Shown here piece after piece: positions 1 through 8,955 of a DNA stretch of 64,000 bases. The DNA is taken from the NCBI RefSeq assembly GCF_008386505.1, contig NZ_VUNZ01000004.1, positions 62,001 through 126,000 of the forward strand, given 5' to 3'. Position 1 is the stretch's first letter; every line of letters begins with the position of its first letter. The translations under genes and the position numbers were made by a program. The stretch is from Chryseobacterium sediminis (GTDB lineage Bacteria; Bacteroidota; Bacteroidia; Flavobacteriales; Weeksellaceae). The notes under the pieces are model-generated. The model saw only the letters and a program-made list of their open reading frames with translations. It did not search any database and was not told the origin of the DNA.

Positions 1-1964
1 GCCGCACCATCATATTTGCTGAATGCCTGATCTCTGTCCTTAGGGATTGGCTTGTAAACTACTTGGTCACCCACTTCATATTCTGCCCATTTCCACTGAT
101 CTGAGTGTCTGTCCCAGTCACCGATAAGCATGTCAAATAATCTTGCTCTGATGTAGGATTCTCTGTCAACAGAATATTTATTGCTTTTGCTGAGGTTTTT
201 TAATACATCATCCGTAGACACAATATCCTTTGCATTGCCGAGATAAGCCAGTGTTTTAGGATCAGAAGAAAAACGTTCTTCAATCATATACATTTCATCT
301 CCGTAATTCTCGTTATATCTCCCTAAGGCCTGTTGTTTAGGAATATAATACAGCTTTGGATTACTGTGTAAAATATTCAGTTTCTCTGACATATTTCCAA
401 TCGTAAACGGAGTAAACGGGTGATTGGTAGTATAAAAATCCAATAAGAATTTTTCGGGGAATGTATCTGCAAGTTCTTCTCCCAATGTACTTTTCTGAAA
501 AGCCATATTGTTAAGAAAACGGATAGCGCTTTTTTTAACTCCACGCATCACGAACTCCTGTCCGTCCGCTGATTTCAGTCGTAAACTGTTGGACTGGTTT
601 CCTCCACCTTCTCTGAAAGGGATATATCCGCCGTTTAATTCTGAAAGATTGGCCGTTGGAGCCTCAATCGGAATTCCGTAATAGTTTCTGTAATGATCTC
701 CCCATAGCCAGCGGTAAAATTTTCTTTTTTGAGTAAGCTGTACCGGATAGATGGTTGAAGAAAATGTCTGAGGAAAAGAATTAGGAAAATTATTGACAAA
801 TACATCCGGTTTGGAAATTACTGAAATATGAGTCAGTTTTTGAAGTTGCGCATCTTTTGTAGAAAAATACTCAACATCTGTACTTTCGTCTTTTCTGAAA
901 TTTAAAACTGCAAAACCACTTCCTCCATAAGAAAAATCTGTTTTTTCTATAATGGTAGACGGGTCTGTTTTAGAACCTGCGCCACTGATGATCTGTCTCA
1001 AGTTTCCATCTTCGTGGTATTGAAGATTATGATCATGTCCGGAAACGAAAATAATATTTTCCTTATCCTGAACAATACTTTTCAGTCTGTTGGCCAGATC
1101 TGCATAATGCTGGTTATTGATATCTTCAGGACTGGCTCCCGAAGAACTTCTTAAAATATTGGCTACACTGGCAACAATCGGAAGAGGAACCTTACTGTTG
1201 AAGGGATAAAGATGTGATTTTGCAGCAGTGAAACCAGCATGAGTTCCACTACTGATAATGGGGTGGTGTAAGGCAACAATGATTTTTTTACCCTGATTTT
1301 TAATGATCAGATCTTTAAACTCGGTGAAAAAATCCTCGCGGGTTTTGATATTACAGTTTTTATTGATTCCGGGGTAGTTGTCCCAGTTTGCAATAACCCA
1401 TTCTGTATCCACAGCAATAAGCTTAATGTCTTTAGAAACGTTGATGTCATCAATAGGGCATCCGTTTTTAGGCAGAAAAGCCTTTTTGTCGTCGAGGTAT
1501 TTTTTTACCAGTGCTTCCTGGCTGTTCAATCCTTCCAGTCCGTTATACCAGTCGTGATTTCCGGGAATTACCAATGTTTTACCCTTGAAATTTTTGGTTA
1601 TGGCAAGTTGATTTTCCAGTTTATCTTTAGCAGATGCATAGTCCTTATCTGTTTCTTTAGGCATGCCACTAGGATAGATATTATCTCCTAAAAAGATCAG
1701 CATAGAGTTACTGTCGGCAGAATCCAGTTTGCTTTTCAGTAAACTCAGTGTTTTTTGTGCCTGAGGTTCATCTGCATTTCCTGCATCTCCAATCAGAAAA
1801 AGTTTAAAATCATTTTCAGATTTTATCTCAGAATCTTTTACTTCAAATAAGTTTTTGCCCTTTTGTACGTTATAGGTAGCACAGGAATAAAGCACTCCTG
1901 CGGACATTACGGTTCTAAGAACAATAGAAGTATTTTTTAGATGAGTTTTAAAGGATAAATTCAT
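1..1964 (-). CDS. Lipoprotein-like calcineurin-type metallophosphoesterase, C-terminally cut by window edge
   Basis: The frame is open from an ATG at 1964 to base 1, about 654 residues, and the 3' end lies outside the window. The N-terminus is hydrophobic and followed by a Cys (VLYSCAT near residue 30), suggesting an exported lipoprotein. Calcineurin-type metal-binding motifs appear in order: GDAGNAD, GDNIYPSG, PGNHDWYN, ALHHP and SGHDHN, within residues 50-330. Beyond the phosphoesterase domain, near residue 608, is LIGDWDRHSDQWKW, which resembles the catalytic-loop pattern of atypical kinases or a related Bacteroidetes module. It is divergent from the next gene, with starts 27 bases apart. 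Substrate unknown. Confidence 0.85.
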   Translation of the reverse strand, partial: MNLSFKTHLKNTSIVLRTVMSAGVLYSCATYNVQKGKNLFEVKDSEIKSENDFKLFLIGDAGNADEPQAQKTLSLLKSKLDSADSNSMLIFLGDNIYPSGMPKETDKDYASAKDKLENQLAITKNFKGKTLVIPGNHDWYNGLEGLNSQEALVKKYLDDKKAFLPKNGCPIDDINVSKDIKLIAVDTEWVIANWDNYPGINKNCNIKTREDFFTEFKDLIIKNQGKKIIVALHHPIISSGTHAGFTAAKSHLYPFNSKVPLPIVASVANILRSSSGASPEDINNQHYADLANRLKSIVQDKENIIFVSGHDHNLQYHEDGNLRQIISGAGSKTDPSTIIEKTDFSYGGSGFAVLNFRKDESTDVEYFSTKDAQLQKLTHISVISKPDVFVNNFPNSFPQTFSSTIYPVQLTQKRKFYRWLWGDHYRNYYGIPIEAPTANLSELNGGYIPFREGGGNQSNSLRLKSADGQEFVMRGVKKSAIRFLNNMAFQKSTLGEELADTFPEKFLLDFYTTNHPFTPFTIGNMSEKLNILHSNPKLYYIPKQQALGRYNENYGDEMYMIEERFSSDPKTLAYLGNAKDIVSTDDVLKNLSKSNKYSVDRESYIRARLFDMLIGDWDRHSDQWKWAEYEVGDQVVYKPIPKDRDQAFSKYDGA

Positions 1965-1990
1965 AAATTTACATTAACAAAAATTCAGGA

Positions 1991-3166
1991 ATGAGCATTC
2001 TACAAAAAGCCAAAAATTATGTTGAAATCTTATTCAAAGATAAGTTATCTTCAGTATATTTTTATCATAATTTTATCCATACTGCCTATACGGTCAATAA
2101 GGCTGAGGAAATCATGAAAAATACCCCTGTTTCTGAAGAGGATCAGGAGAAAGTACTCGTAGCATTATGGTTTCATGATACCGGGTATATAGAATGTGCC
2201 CTAAACCATGAAGAGAGGAGTGTGGAGGTAATGAAAGCCTTTTTACAGCAGGAAAACTATCCGGAAAATTATATCACGGATATTGAAAAACTGATTCTGG
2301 CTACGAAAATAAATTATGAACCGCAGAATTTACTTGAAAAAATTGTAAAAGATGCAGACTTCAGTCATTTTGCAGGTCATGATTATAATGATATTTCCGA
2401 TGCTTTAAGAAAAGAATGGGAGCTTACTAATGTAAAATGTTTTTCTAATGAAGAATGGAATGCCGGAAATCTGGATATGCTGAAAAATAAGCATACTTTT
2501 TATACGGATTACGCAAAAGAAAACTGGGAACCGCTGAAAAAGAAGAACATTAAAAAGATAGAAAAGAAGCTGGAAAAAGAAGAAGAGAAAAAAGAAGACA
2601 AAAAGGAAAATTCAGAAGGTAAAAAGGACAAAGAAAAATCTGACAGAAGTGTAGATACTTTATTCAGAGTAACACTTAACAACCATACCAGACTGAGTGA
2701 TATTGCAGACAGTAAAGCCAATATTTTGTTATCCGTAAATGCCGTGATTATTTCGGTTTGTCTTTCTGTACTCGTTCCCAAGCTGGATACCCCGAAGAAT
2801 GCCCATCTGATCCTTCCGAGTTTTATTCTGCTGCTGTCCAGTGTACTGACGATTGTCTTTGCGATATTATCTACCAAGCCAAATGTTACCAAAACAACTT
2901 TCACTGCTAATGATATTGTCAACAGAAAAGTAAATCTGCTTTTCTTTGGAAATTTTCACCAAATGCTATTTGATGATTATCACAATGCCATGAAAGATCT
3001 GATTAAAGACAGAGACTATATTTATGATTCTATGGTAAAAGATCTGTATTATCTTGGAAAGGTTCTTGATCGGAAATATAAGCTTTTATCAATTACTTAT
3101 AAGGTTTTTATGGCAGGAATTATCATTTCCGTTTTGTCTTTTGGATTTGCTTTTCTTAGCCTTTAA
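1991..3166 (+). CDS. HD-domain protein fused to a Pycsar-effector-like (DUF5706) membrane domain
   Basis: 391 residues. Residues 20-130 carry an HD-type metal phosphohydrolase pattern: H26/H30, the H62-D63 pair in WFHDTGY, and a later Asp in KDADFSHF. A very charged Lys/Glu linker follows at about 180-215. From about 220 on, the sequence LSDIADSKANILLSVNAV plus two hydrophobic segments (about 245-292) and a C-terminal one (about 370-390) matches the membrane effector domain family of Pycsar (cyclic nucleotide) anti-phage systems. HD domains often cleave nucleotides, so self-contained signal removal and membrane effector roles can be imagined; that is inference. No cyclase gene is adjacent. 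Confidence 0.75.
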   Translation: MSILQKAKNYVEILFKDKLSSVYFYHNFIHTAYTVNKAEEIMKNTPVSEEDQEKVLVALWFHDTGYIECALNHEERSVEVMKAFLQQENYPENYITDIEKLILATKINYEPQNLLEKIVKDADFSHFAGHDYNDISDALRKEWELTNVKCFSNEEWNAGNLDMLKNKHTFYTDYAKENWEPLKKKNIKKIEKKLEKEEEKKEDKKENSEGKKDKEKSDRSVDTLFRVTLNNHTRLSDIADSKANILLSVNAVIISVCLSVLVPKLDTPKNAHLILPSFILLLSSVLTIVFAILSTKPNVTKTTFTANDIVNRKVNLLFFGNFHQMLFDDYHNAMKDLIKDRDYIYDSMVKDLYYLGKVLDRKYKLLSITYKVFMAGIIISVLSFGFAFLSL

Positions 3167-3331
3167 TTAAAAAATAAACAGATAGATTTTAGGGAAAACC
3201 TAAGCTATGATAAACTATCGTAATATTTTTATGGTTGATTTTATCATGGCATCATTTGTCGTACCAAGAATTTTCCGTTTTTTGAACAGACCAGAATTTA
3301 AAGAAGCCAGATGCTTATTTTGTAAACTGAA

Positions 3332-5644
3332 TTATTCCTGTGGAAGAGTAAAAGATACCCGCAGCGCGAGTAATCCTGTAATTCCCTGAAGATCCTCTAC
3401 TTTTAAAAATTCTACATCATGCTGTAAAACTCCTTTTTTCTGGAGTTTGGAAATGTAGTCGAGGTATTCTTTCTGGTTTTCCATTCCGAAATAGACGATA
3501 GTGATCTTTCCGGGAGCGGTGATGCGTTCTGAAGAATCTTTCACATGTGCTTTATCCAGACGTTTTTTGATGATCTCATAATAAGAATTATAGGCACCGT
3601 CTACATCAAAACGTTTTTCATCCATTCGGAAACGGATGTCTATTTTTTCATTATATACAAAAATCAGTGAGGCAATATCCAGCTGTACAGGAAGCTGCTT
3701 TTTGAACGACTGAAACTCAAGTTCCATTTTACAGATGGTTTTCAGCTGCCAGTATCTCAGTTTATGAACCACTTTTGAGGTATAGTGCAGCTCAGGAGCA
3801 ATGGTATGACCAATATACAGATTATGCTCCACACCATCAGACTTAAATCTTTCATAATAATGTGGGAAAATTTCCTGTGCTTTTATCTGGCTTTCATCCA
3901 GTAAATCTGCCAGTTTTCGGTTGACCAGAGTGATAGAATCATCAAGGTTTTTTCTGTGATGATAAAACAGATCGGTAGGTGCAAAGATGTGTGAAAAATA
4001 ATCTTTGATCTTTGCTTTTATTTCTCTGGAGGTTCTTATTTCCAGTTTCCCCTGTAAAAAAGGATGGATTTCTTCCCTTAATAATCTTTGAAAACGTTGT
4101 TCTGTATCTGCTTTGATTTCATTGTTCAATTCATTCTCAAAAATATCAAGTGCAAGTAAGAATTTTTCAGAATCAGAGTTCGTAAGTACAAAAATCTCAT
4201 TCAGCCATTCAATTTGTTGATTAAGATCCTGCAGCATAAGATTAAAACGCTTTTCTGAAGAAGAACGGATATCAGAAACCCCGAATAACGGAGTAAGGTT
4301 TTTAAAGGAAATCTGCTTTAATGTATATATTTTCTTTCCCAGTGATGCGGTGAAGTACTTTTCAGCTTCATTCCTGAACTTCCATACCACACTGTCGTGG
4401 ATGGTAGTGTATTCACGCTGGATGATAGCTTCTATCTGATAATTTTTCTCAAAGTAGAATCTGTTCAGAGAGAAAAGAACCATATCGGTAAAAAACTCCA
4501 GTTTTTTGAGCTTTAAACCATTGAAACTGCCGGCAATAGGAGAGGTGAATTCCATGATTGCAAGGAGTTCGCCATCTTTCATGATAGGGATTACCATGAA
4601 ACTGTTGACATTATTATCCTTTAAAATACTAAAGGAAGGAAGCTGTTGAACATTTTCATCCAGGTTGTTTACATTGGAAACAACAACGGGTTTTGAATTA
4701 TGATTTAAATTATTAAATGTATTCTTACGGGTTTCTTCATCAAAAGTATTGATCCAGAAATCCAGAATATGATTGGTCAGAAGACTGTCGTAAATAGGAA
4801 GTTTGTCCAGTTTCTGTTCCTTTTTGTTGAAAGTCATCAGTCCGAAACTGAGTTCGGGAACATCAAAATAAGATTTGAAAATTTCGGTCAGATTTTCATT
4901 GGGATTTAAATCTTCAGGATCAATCTCAATCATGCTTGATTTCAGGTCAGAAAGCGCTACTTCAGAGGTACAGTCTACCAGTGAAATAATAGTAAATCCT
5001 TTCAGTATCCAGGACTGTGATGGAAAATGTTTTTTCCACAGTTTAAAATCATCCAGATTTTCCAGCAGCATATCCAATACATCATCAGACGGAATTTTTG
5101 CGTTTTCTGTAGGAGTGATTTCCGTAAAATCTGAGTTGACTGTTATCTTATAATGTTTCATGATTCCCTGTTTGTTGGGGATATCATAATAGAACGGAAT
5201 CGTACTTTTAATATCTTTTTTAAAGTAGCTTTGGAGAATAAGACAGCAGCAGAAAACATAAAACTCATTATCTGAAATATTTCTGAGTTCTATTTCAAAG
5301 TCTTTTCCGGCATCTTTAAGGATATCCTTAAATCTTTCGGTATAATTGAAAGTAATGTTTGAAAGAGGAATACTAGCCGCTTTAATCTCATTTCTGGTAA
5401 GTCCGGTTGGGAAAAGATCCGCAAGCAGCATTCTGATGAGGTCTTCATACTTTTCAAGAAGTGTAGTATCCTGAAACCCTTCTCTGAGTTCTTTGAAATT
5501 TCTGATGCTCTCTATCAAAGATTCCGCATAGTTAACTCTATATTCCAATCTGTCATTATATCGGATATGTTCCAGAACATCCAAATATTTTTTGAATGAT
5601 ATATAAACCTGGAAAGGAGAGTCTTTTTTATAGAGATTAGCCAA
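3332..5644 (-). CDS. Large GAF-domain protein of unknown function
   Basis: 770 residues, soluble, no signal peptide or membrane segment. A GAF-like core lies around residues 245-400, ending in the typical strand pattern NSFMVIPIMKDGELLAIMEF. N- and C-terminal helical regions have no motif I recognise, and there is no histidine kinase, cyclase or DNA-binding domain. Proteins of this size with one GAF domain are common in flavobacteria but not characterised to my knowledge. It is alone on its strand, with the tail-to-tail HD gene on one side and the nuo operon terminator on the other. Confidence 0.7.
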   Translation of the reverse strand: MANLYKKDSPFQVYISFKKYLDVLEHIRYNDRLEYRVNYAESLIESIRNFKELREGFQDTTLLEKYEDLIRMLLADLFPTGLTRNEIKAASIPLSNITFNYTERFKDILKDAGKDFEIELRNISDNEFYVFCCCLILQSYFKKDIKSTIPFYYDIPNKQGIMKHYKITVNSDFTEITPTENAKIPSDDVLDMLLENLDDFKLWKKHFPSQSWILKGFTIISLVDCTSEVALSDLKSSMIEIDPEDLNPNENLTEIFKSYFDVPELSFGLMTFNKKEQKLDKLPIYDSLLTNHILDFWINTFDEETRKNTFNNLNHNSKPVVVSNVNNLDENVQQLPSFSILKDNNVNSFMVIPIMKDGELLAIMEFTSPIAGSFNGLKLKKLEFFTDMVLFSLNRFYFEKNYQIEAIIQREYTTIHDSVVWKFRNEAEKYFTASLGKKIYTLKQISFKNLTPLFGVSDIRSSSEKRFNLMLQDLNQQIEWLNEIFVLTNSDSEKFLLALDIFENELNNEIKADTEQRFQRLLREEIHPFLQGKLEIRTSREIKAKIKDYFSHIFAPTDLFYHHRKNLDDSITLVNRKLADLLDESQIKAQEIFPHYYERFKSDGVEHNLYIGHTIAPELHYTSKVVHKLRYWQLKTICKMELEFQSFKKQLPVQLDIASLIFVYNEKIDIRFRMDEKRFDVDGAYNSYYEIIKKRLDKAHVKDSSERITAPGKITIVYFGMENQKEYLDYISKLQKKGVLQHDVEFLKVEDLQGITGLLALRVSFTLPQE

Positions 5645-5880
5645 AAGCTGAAATTTAAAGTAAAGTTATGAAAAAAGCAGAATATTGATAGGGTGAAAAG
5701 TTTATTTTATTGTATAATATTTACTTGTGTCTTCGGAGATTTTGTAAGATATTTTATAATTCATTGCTCTTTTTCGGAAAGACAGATTATTGGATTATTG
5801 ATTAATAAATTGTATTGCTTTTTAGATGAGTCAGAATTTTTTTCTCTTCTGTTTTCATTTTATATTCCAGTTATATAACA

Positions 5881-5910
5881 AAAAAGCACAACTGAAAAGT
5901 TGTGCTTTTT
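5881..5910 (-). terminator. Terminator of the nuo operon
   Basis: A perfect 13-bp stem (AAAAAGCACAACT pairing with AGTTGTGCTTTTT) with a 4-base loop sits 19 bases beyond the nuoN stop. A/T tracts on both sides make it able to act in both directions. Confidence 0.85.
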
Positions 5911-5928
5911 ATATTTTAAATTCAGATT

Positions 5929-7308
5929 TTACAATCCGAACATTCTTGCAAACAGATCCGGGAAAACTCCAAGGACGATAATCAGTGCAATAACAACTAC
6001 TGCAATGATGTTGTAAGTAAGCGTTACTTTTTCTGAAGATTTGAATGTAGATTCTTTAAAGAAAAACATTGCGATGATCAGTCTTAAATAATAAGCGATA
6101 GACAGGGCAGAACCCAATACAGCTACCAATACTAAGAATGCTGCACCGTTCATAGCCTGAGAGAATAAAGCAAATTTCCCCATGAAACCAGCCGTTAGCG
6201 GAACCCCTGCCATTGAAAGCATAGAGATTGCTGCTGCTGTTGCCAGTAAAGGTTCAGTTTTTGCCAATCCTTTGAATGCTCCGAAAGAGGTTTCTCTCTT
6301 TAACTTCTCTACCCAGATCAGACACATGAAAACTCCTACTGTAGATAAAGAATATGCGAATAAATAAAAAGCAAGGTTATAAGTAGAAAGGCTTGTCATT
6401 CCGAAGAATACCAATCCGATATATCCTGCATGAGAAACTGAAGAGTAAGCCAGCATTCTTTTTGCGTTTGTCTGAGCAAGACCCATAACGTTTGCCAAAA
6501 GTAAAGTAATAATTAAGAATACTCCTAAAACATTAATCCATTCGTGAGTAACCCCCGTGAAACCAAGAGTCATAAGTCTGAATAGAGCAAAGAATCCGGA
6601 GATCTTTACCACACTCGCCATGAAAGCTGTGATCAATGAAGGAGAACCTGCATATACATCAGGGCTCCACATGTGGAAAGGTGCTAAAGCTACTTTGAAT
6701 GCCAATGCACAAAGAATCAGTAATACTCCTAAGATGAACATTACATTCCCTGAATTAGCTACTCCAAAATCATGAATCTTGTACAGATCAAAACTTCCTG
6801 CACTTCCATAGATGAACGCAATCCCGAACAGTAAGAAACCTGTTGCGAATGCCCCCATTAGGAAATATTTGATAGAAGCTTCATTGGATCTAAGATCAGT
6901 TTTGTTAGCTCCAGCCATTACATATAATGGAATAGAAAGAATCTCAACTCCTAAGAACATCGTCACCAGATTCTGGTATCCGAAAAGGATGATTCCTCCA
7001 CATAATGCAAATAGCATCAATGCATATAATTCTGACTGGTGGCTTCTGTGATTGCTGAACGCAAAACCTCCCAGGAAGAATAATAATAATGTTGTTACGA
7101 TTGATATTTTAGTGAATAATGCAGTATTACCACTGTACTCATACATATGCTTGTAATGATCGAAGAACGAACATTCCGGCATAAAACTTACGTACAATGC
7201 GATGATTAATCCCAAAATCCCAATGTATCTTGCGAATTTTCCTTGTTCAAAAACTCCTGAAAATAACGCAATAACTGCCGTTAGGAAAACAATAATTAAA
7301 ACACTCAT
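5929..7308 (-). CDS. nuoN: NADH-quinone oxidoreductase subunit N
   Basis: 459 residues, almost wholly hydrophobic with about 14 membrane spans, one of the three antiporter-like proton-pumping subunits of complex I. The antiporter core is visible in TMFLGVEILSIPLYVMAG (conserved membrane Glu), KVALAPFHMWSPDVYAG and LAYSSVSHAGYIGL. It is the last gene of the nuo operon, 151 bases after nuoM, and is followed by a strong terminator. Length is typical for the family. Confidence 0.95.
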   Translation of the reverse strand: MSVLIIVFLTAVIALFSGVFEQGKFARYIGILGLIIALYVSFMPECSFFDHYKHMYEYSGNTALFTKISIVTTLLLFFLGGFAFSNHRSHQSELYALMLFALCGGIILFGYQNLVTMFLGVEILSIPLYVMAGANKTDLRSNEASIKYFLMGAFATGFLLFGIAFIYGSAGSFDLYKIHDFGVANSGNVMFILGVLLILCALAFKVALAPFHMWSPDVYAGSPSLITAFMASVVKISGFFALFRLMTLGFTGVTHEWINVLGVFLIITLLLANVMGLAQTNAKRMLAYSSVSHAGYIGLVFFGMTSLSTYNLAFYLFAYSLSTVGVFMCLIWVEKLKRETSFGAFKGLAKTEPLLATAAAISMLSMAGVPLTAGFMGKFALFSQAMNGAAFLVLVAVLGSALSIAYYLRLIIAMFFFKESTFKSSEKVTLTYNIIAVVVIALIIVLGVFPDLFARMFGL

Positions 7309-7459
7309 AATATAGATTTGAGATGCGAGATTTGAAGTTTAAAGTTTCAGTTCAAAGTTTAGAATTTCAGGGTAAATATCCCTTGTTTTCATTTCTTTGT
7401 CTGTTTCTTTTACTCTTCTCTAATCTCTTAATTTTTTAATTTTTAAATCTTTTAATTTT

Positions 7460-8953
7460 TTAGTTAGCCATCGCCATGTAGATAAACTTCACTGAACTAC
7501 TCACCATGTCGATTACCGGTTGTGGGAAAATACCTAGTAAAATCACAAAAACCGCTAAGCTTGCCAATACAGAAAATTCTACTCCTGACAAATCTTTTGC
7601 TGTACTTAAAACGGCTTCATCTCCTTCCCCAAACATTGCTTTTCCGTAGAATCTCAATAAATATACAGCACAAAGAATTACCGTAAGACCAGCAATTACT
7701 GCTGCTGTCCCGTTAAAATCATAAACAGATTTCAATAAAATAAATTCTCCAATGAATCCATTTGTTAACGGAACTCCCATTGAACCTAATATAATGATCA
7801 AGAACAATACAGCAAACTTAGGTGCTACTTTAGCTAAACCACCCATTTGTCTGATGTCTCTTGATTTAAATCTTTTGTATAAAATATCACAACAGTAGAA
7901 TAATCCCACTACGTTGATACCGTGAGCGAAAGTCTGTACCAAAGCTCCCTCGGCACCTTCCACATTGAAAGTTCCTCTTAGCGTAACTACTGCTGAAGCA
8001 AAGATACCAGCCACCATCAATCCTACGTGAGAGAAAGATGAATACGCAATGATTCTCTTCATATCCGTCTGGATGATTGCAATTAAAGCTCCGTGAACAA
8101 TGCCCACGATTGCCAGAATAATCACAATCTGTCCTGAAATTCCTGCTATCGGAAGCGGAGTGATTGGAAGTAAATAACGCATTACACCATATACTGCCAT
8201 CTTAAGCATAATCCCTGATAATAACATGGATCCCTGAGTAGGAGAGTAGGTATAAGTATCAGGCTGCCATGTATGGAAAGGGAATACCGGTAATTTCACA
8301 GCAAAAGCAAAGAAAATAAACCAGAATACTACAGTCTGCTGTACTTCATTCAGTTGTGCATTGTATAGATCCGTTAAAGCGAATGATGCAGAGTGGTTGT
8401 ACACATAGATCAATCCGGCTAACATAAATAATGATCCTACGAATGTATATACGAAGAATTTCGTAGTGAATTCAAACCTTTTATTCTCTTGTCCCCAAAG
8501 TCCGGCAATGAACCAAATTGGAATCAAAGTTACTTCCCAGAAAATGTAGAATAATAATCCGTCTAAAGAAGTGAACACTCCTACAAGCCCGAACTGCATC
8601 AGCAGAATCAAACCATAGAATGTATTTCTGTAGTTTACATTTTCATTAAAAGATGATAAAATAATAATTGGCGCCAGAATGTTGGTCAATAATAAAAGAA
8701 GCATGCTCATCCCATCGATACCGAAGTGAAGAGAACTCTTCATAAATTGTGACCAGGGATAATTGATCTCGTGCTGCAATACACTATCTACCGTCGGAGT
8801 AAAATCGAAATCCGAAAGTATATAAAATGTAAGAAGCATTTGTACCAATGCAATTCCCAGTGCCAAATATTTGCTGGAATTACTCTTCCACGCAAAAACT
8901 AATCCCGAACCTACTAGAGGTAATAGTAATAATGTTAATAATAAACAAGACAT
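7460..8953 (-). CDS. nuoM: NADH-quinone oxidoreductase subunit M
   Basis: 497 residues, about 14 membrane spans; antiporter-like proton channel of complex I. Key motifs are YIFWEVTLIPIWFIAG (conserved Glu in the fifth helix region), KLPVFPFHTWQPDTYTYSP and IAYSSFSHVGLMVAG. It starts 2 bases after the nuoL stop, so the two are translationally close. Length is normal for the family. Confidence 0.96.
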   Translation of the reverse strand: MSCLLLTLLLLPLVGSGLVFAWKSNSSKYLALGIALVQMLLTFYILSDFDFTPTVDSVLQHEINYPWSQFMKSSLHFGIDGMSMLLLLLTNILAPIIILSSFNENVNYRNTFYGLILLMQFGLVGVFTSLDGLLFYIFWEVTLIPIWFIAGLWGQENKRFEFTTKFFVYTFVGSLFMLAGLIYVYNHSASFALTDLYNAQLNEVQQTVVFWFIFFAFAVKLPVFPFHTWQPDTYTYSPTQGSMLLSGIMLKMAVYGVMRYLLPITPLPIAGISGQIVIILAIVGIVHGALIAIIQTDMKRIIAYSSFSHVGLMVAGIFASAVVTLRGTFNVEGAEGALVQTFAHGINVVGLFYCCDILYKRFKSRDIRQMGGLAKVAPKFAVLFLIIILGSMGVPLTNGFIGEFILLKSVYDFNGTAAVIAGLTVILCAVYLLRFYGKAMFGEGDEAVLSTAKDLSGVEFSVLASLAVFVILLGIFPQPVIDMVSSSVKFIYMAMAN

Positions 8954-8955
8954 TA

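Noticed and set aside
3207..3389. 60-residue ORF downstream of the HD gene
   Set aside because: Overlaps the end of the GAF gene on the other strand, has no ribosome site or family features.
5693..5878. 61-residue ORF upstream of the GAF gene
   Set aside because: Non-ATG start, aromatic and Ile-rich low-complexity translation of AT-rich intergenic DNA, overlapping no other signal.
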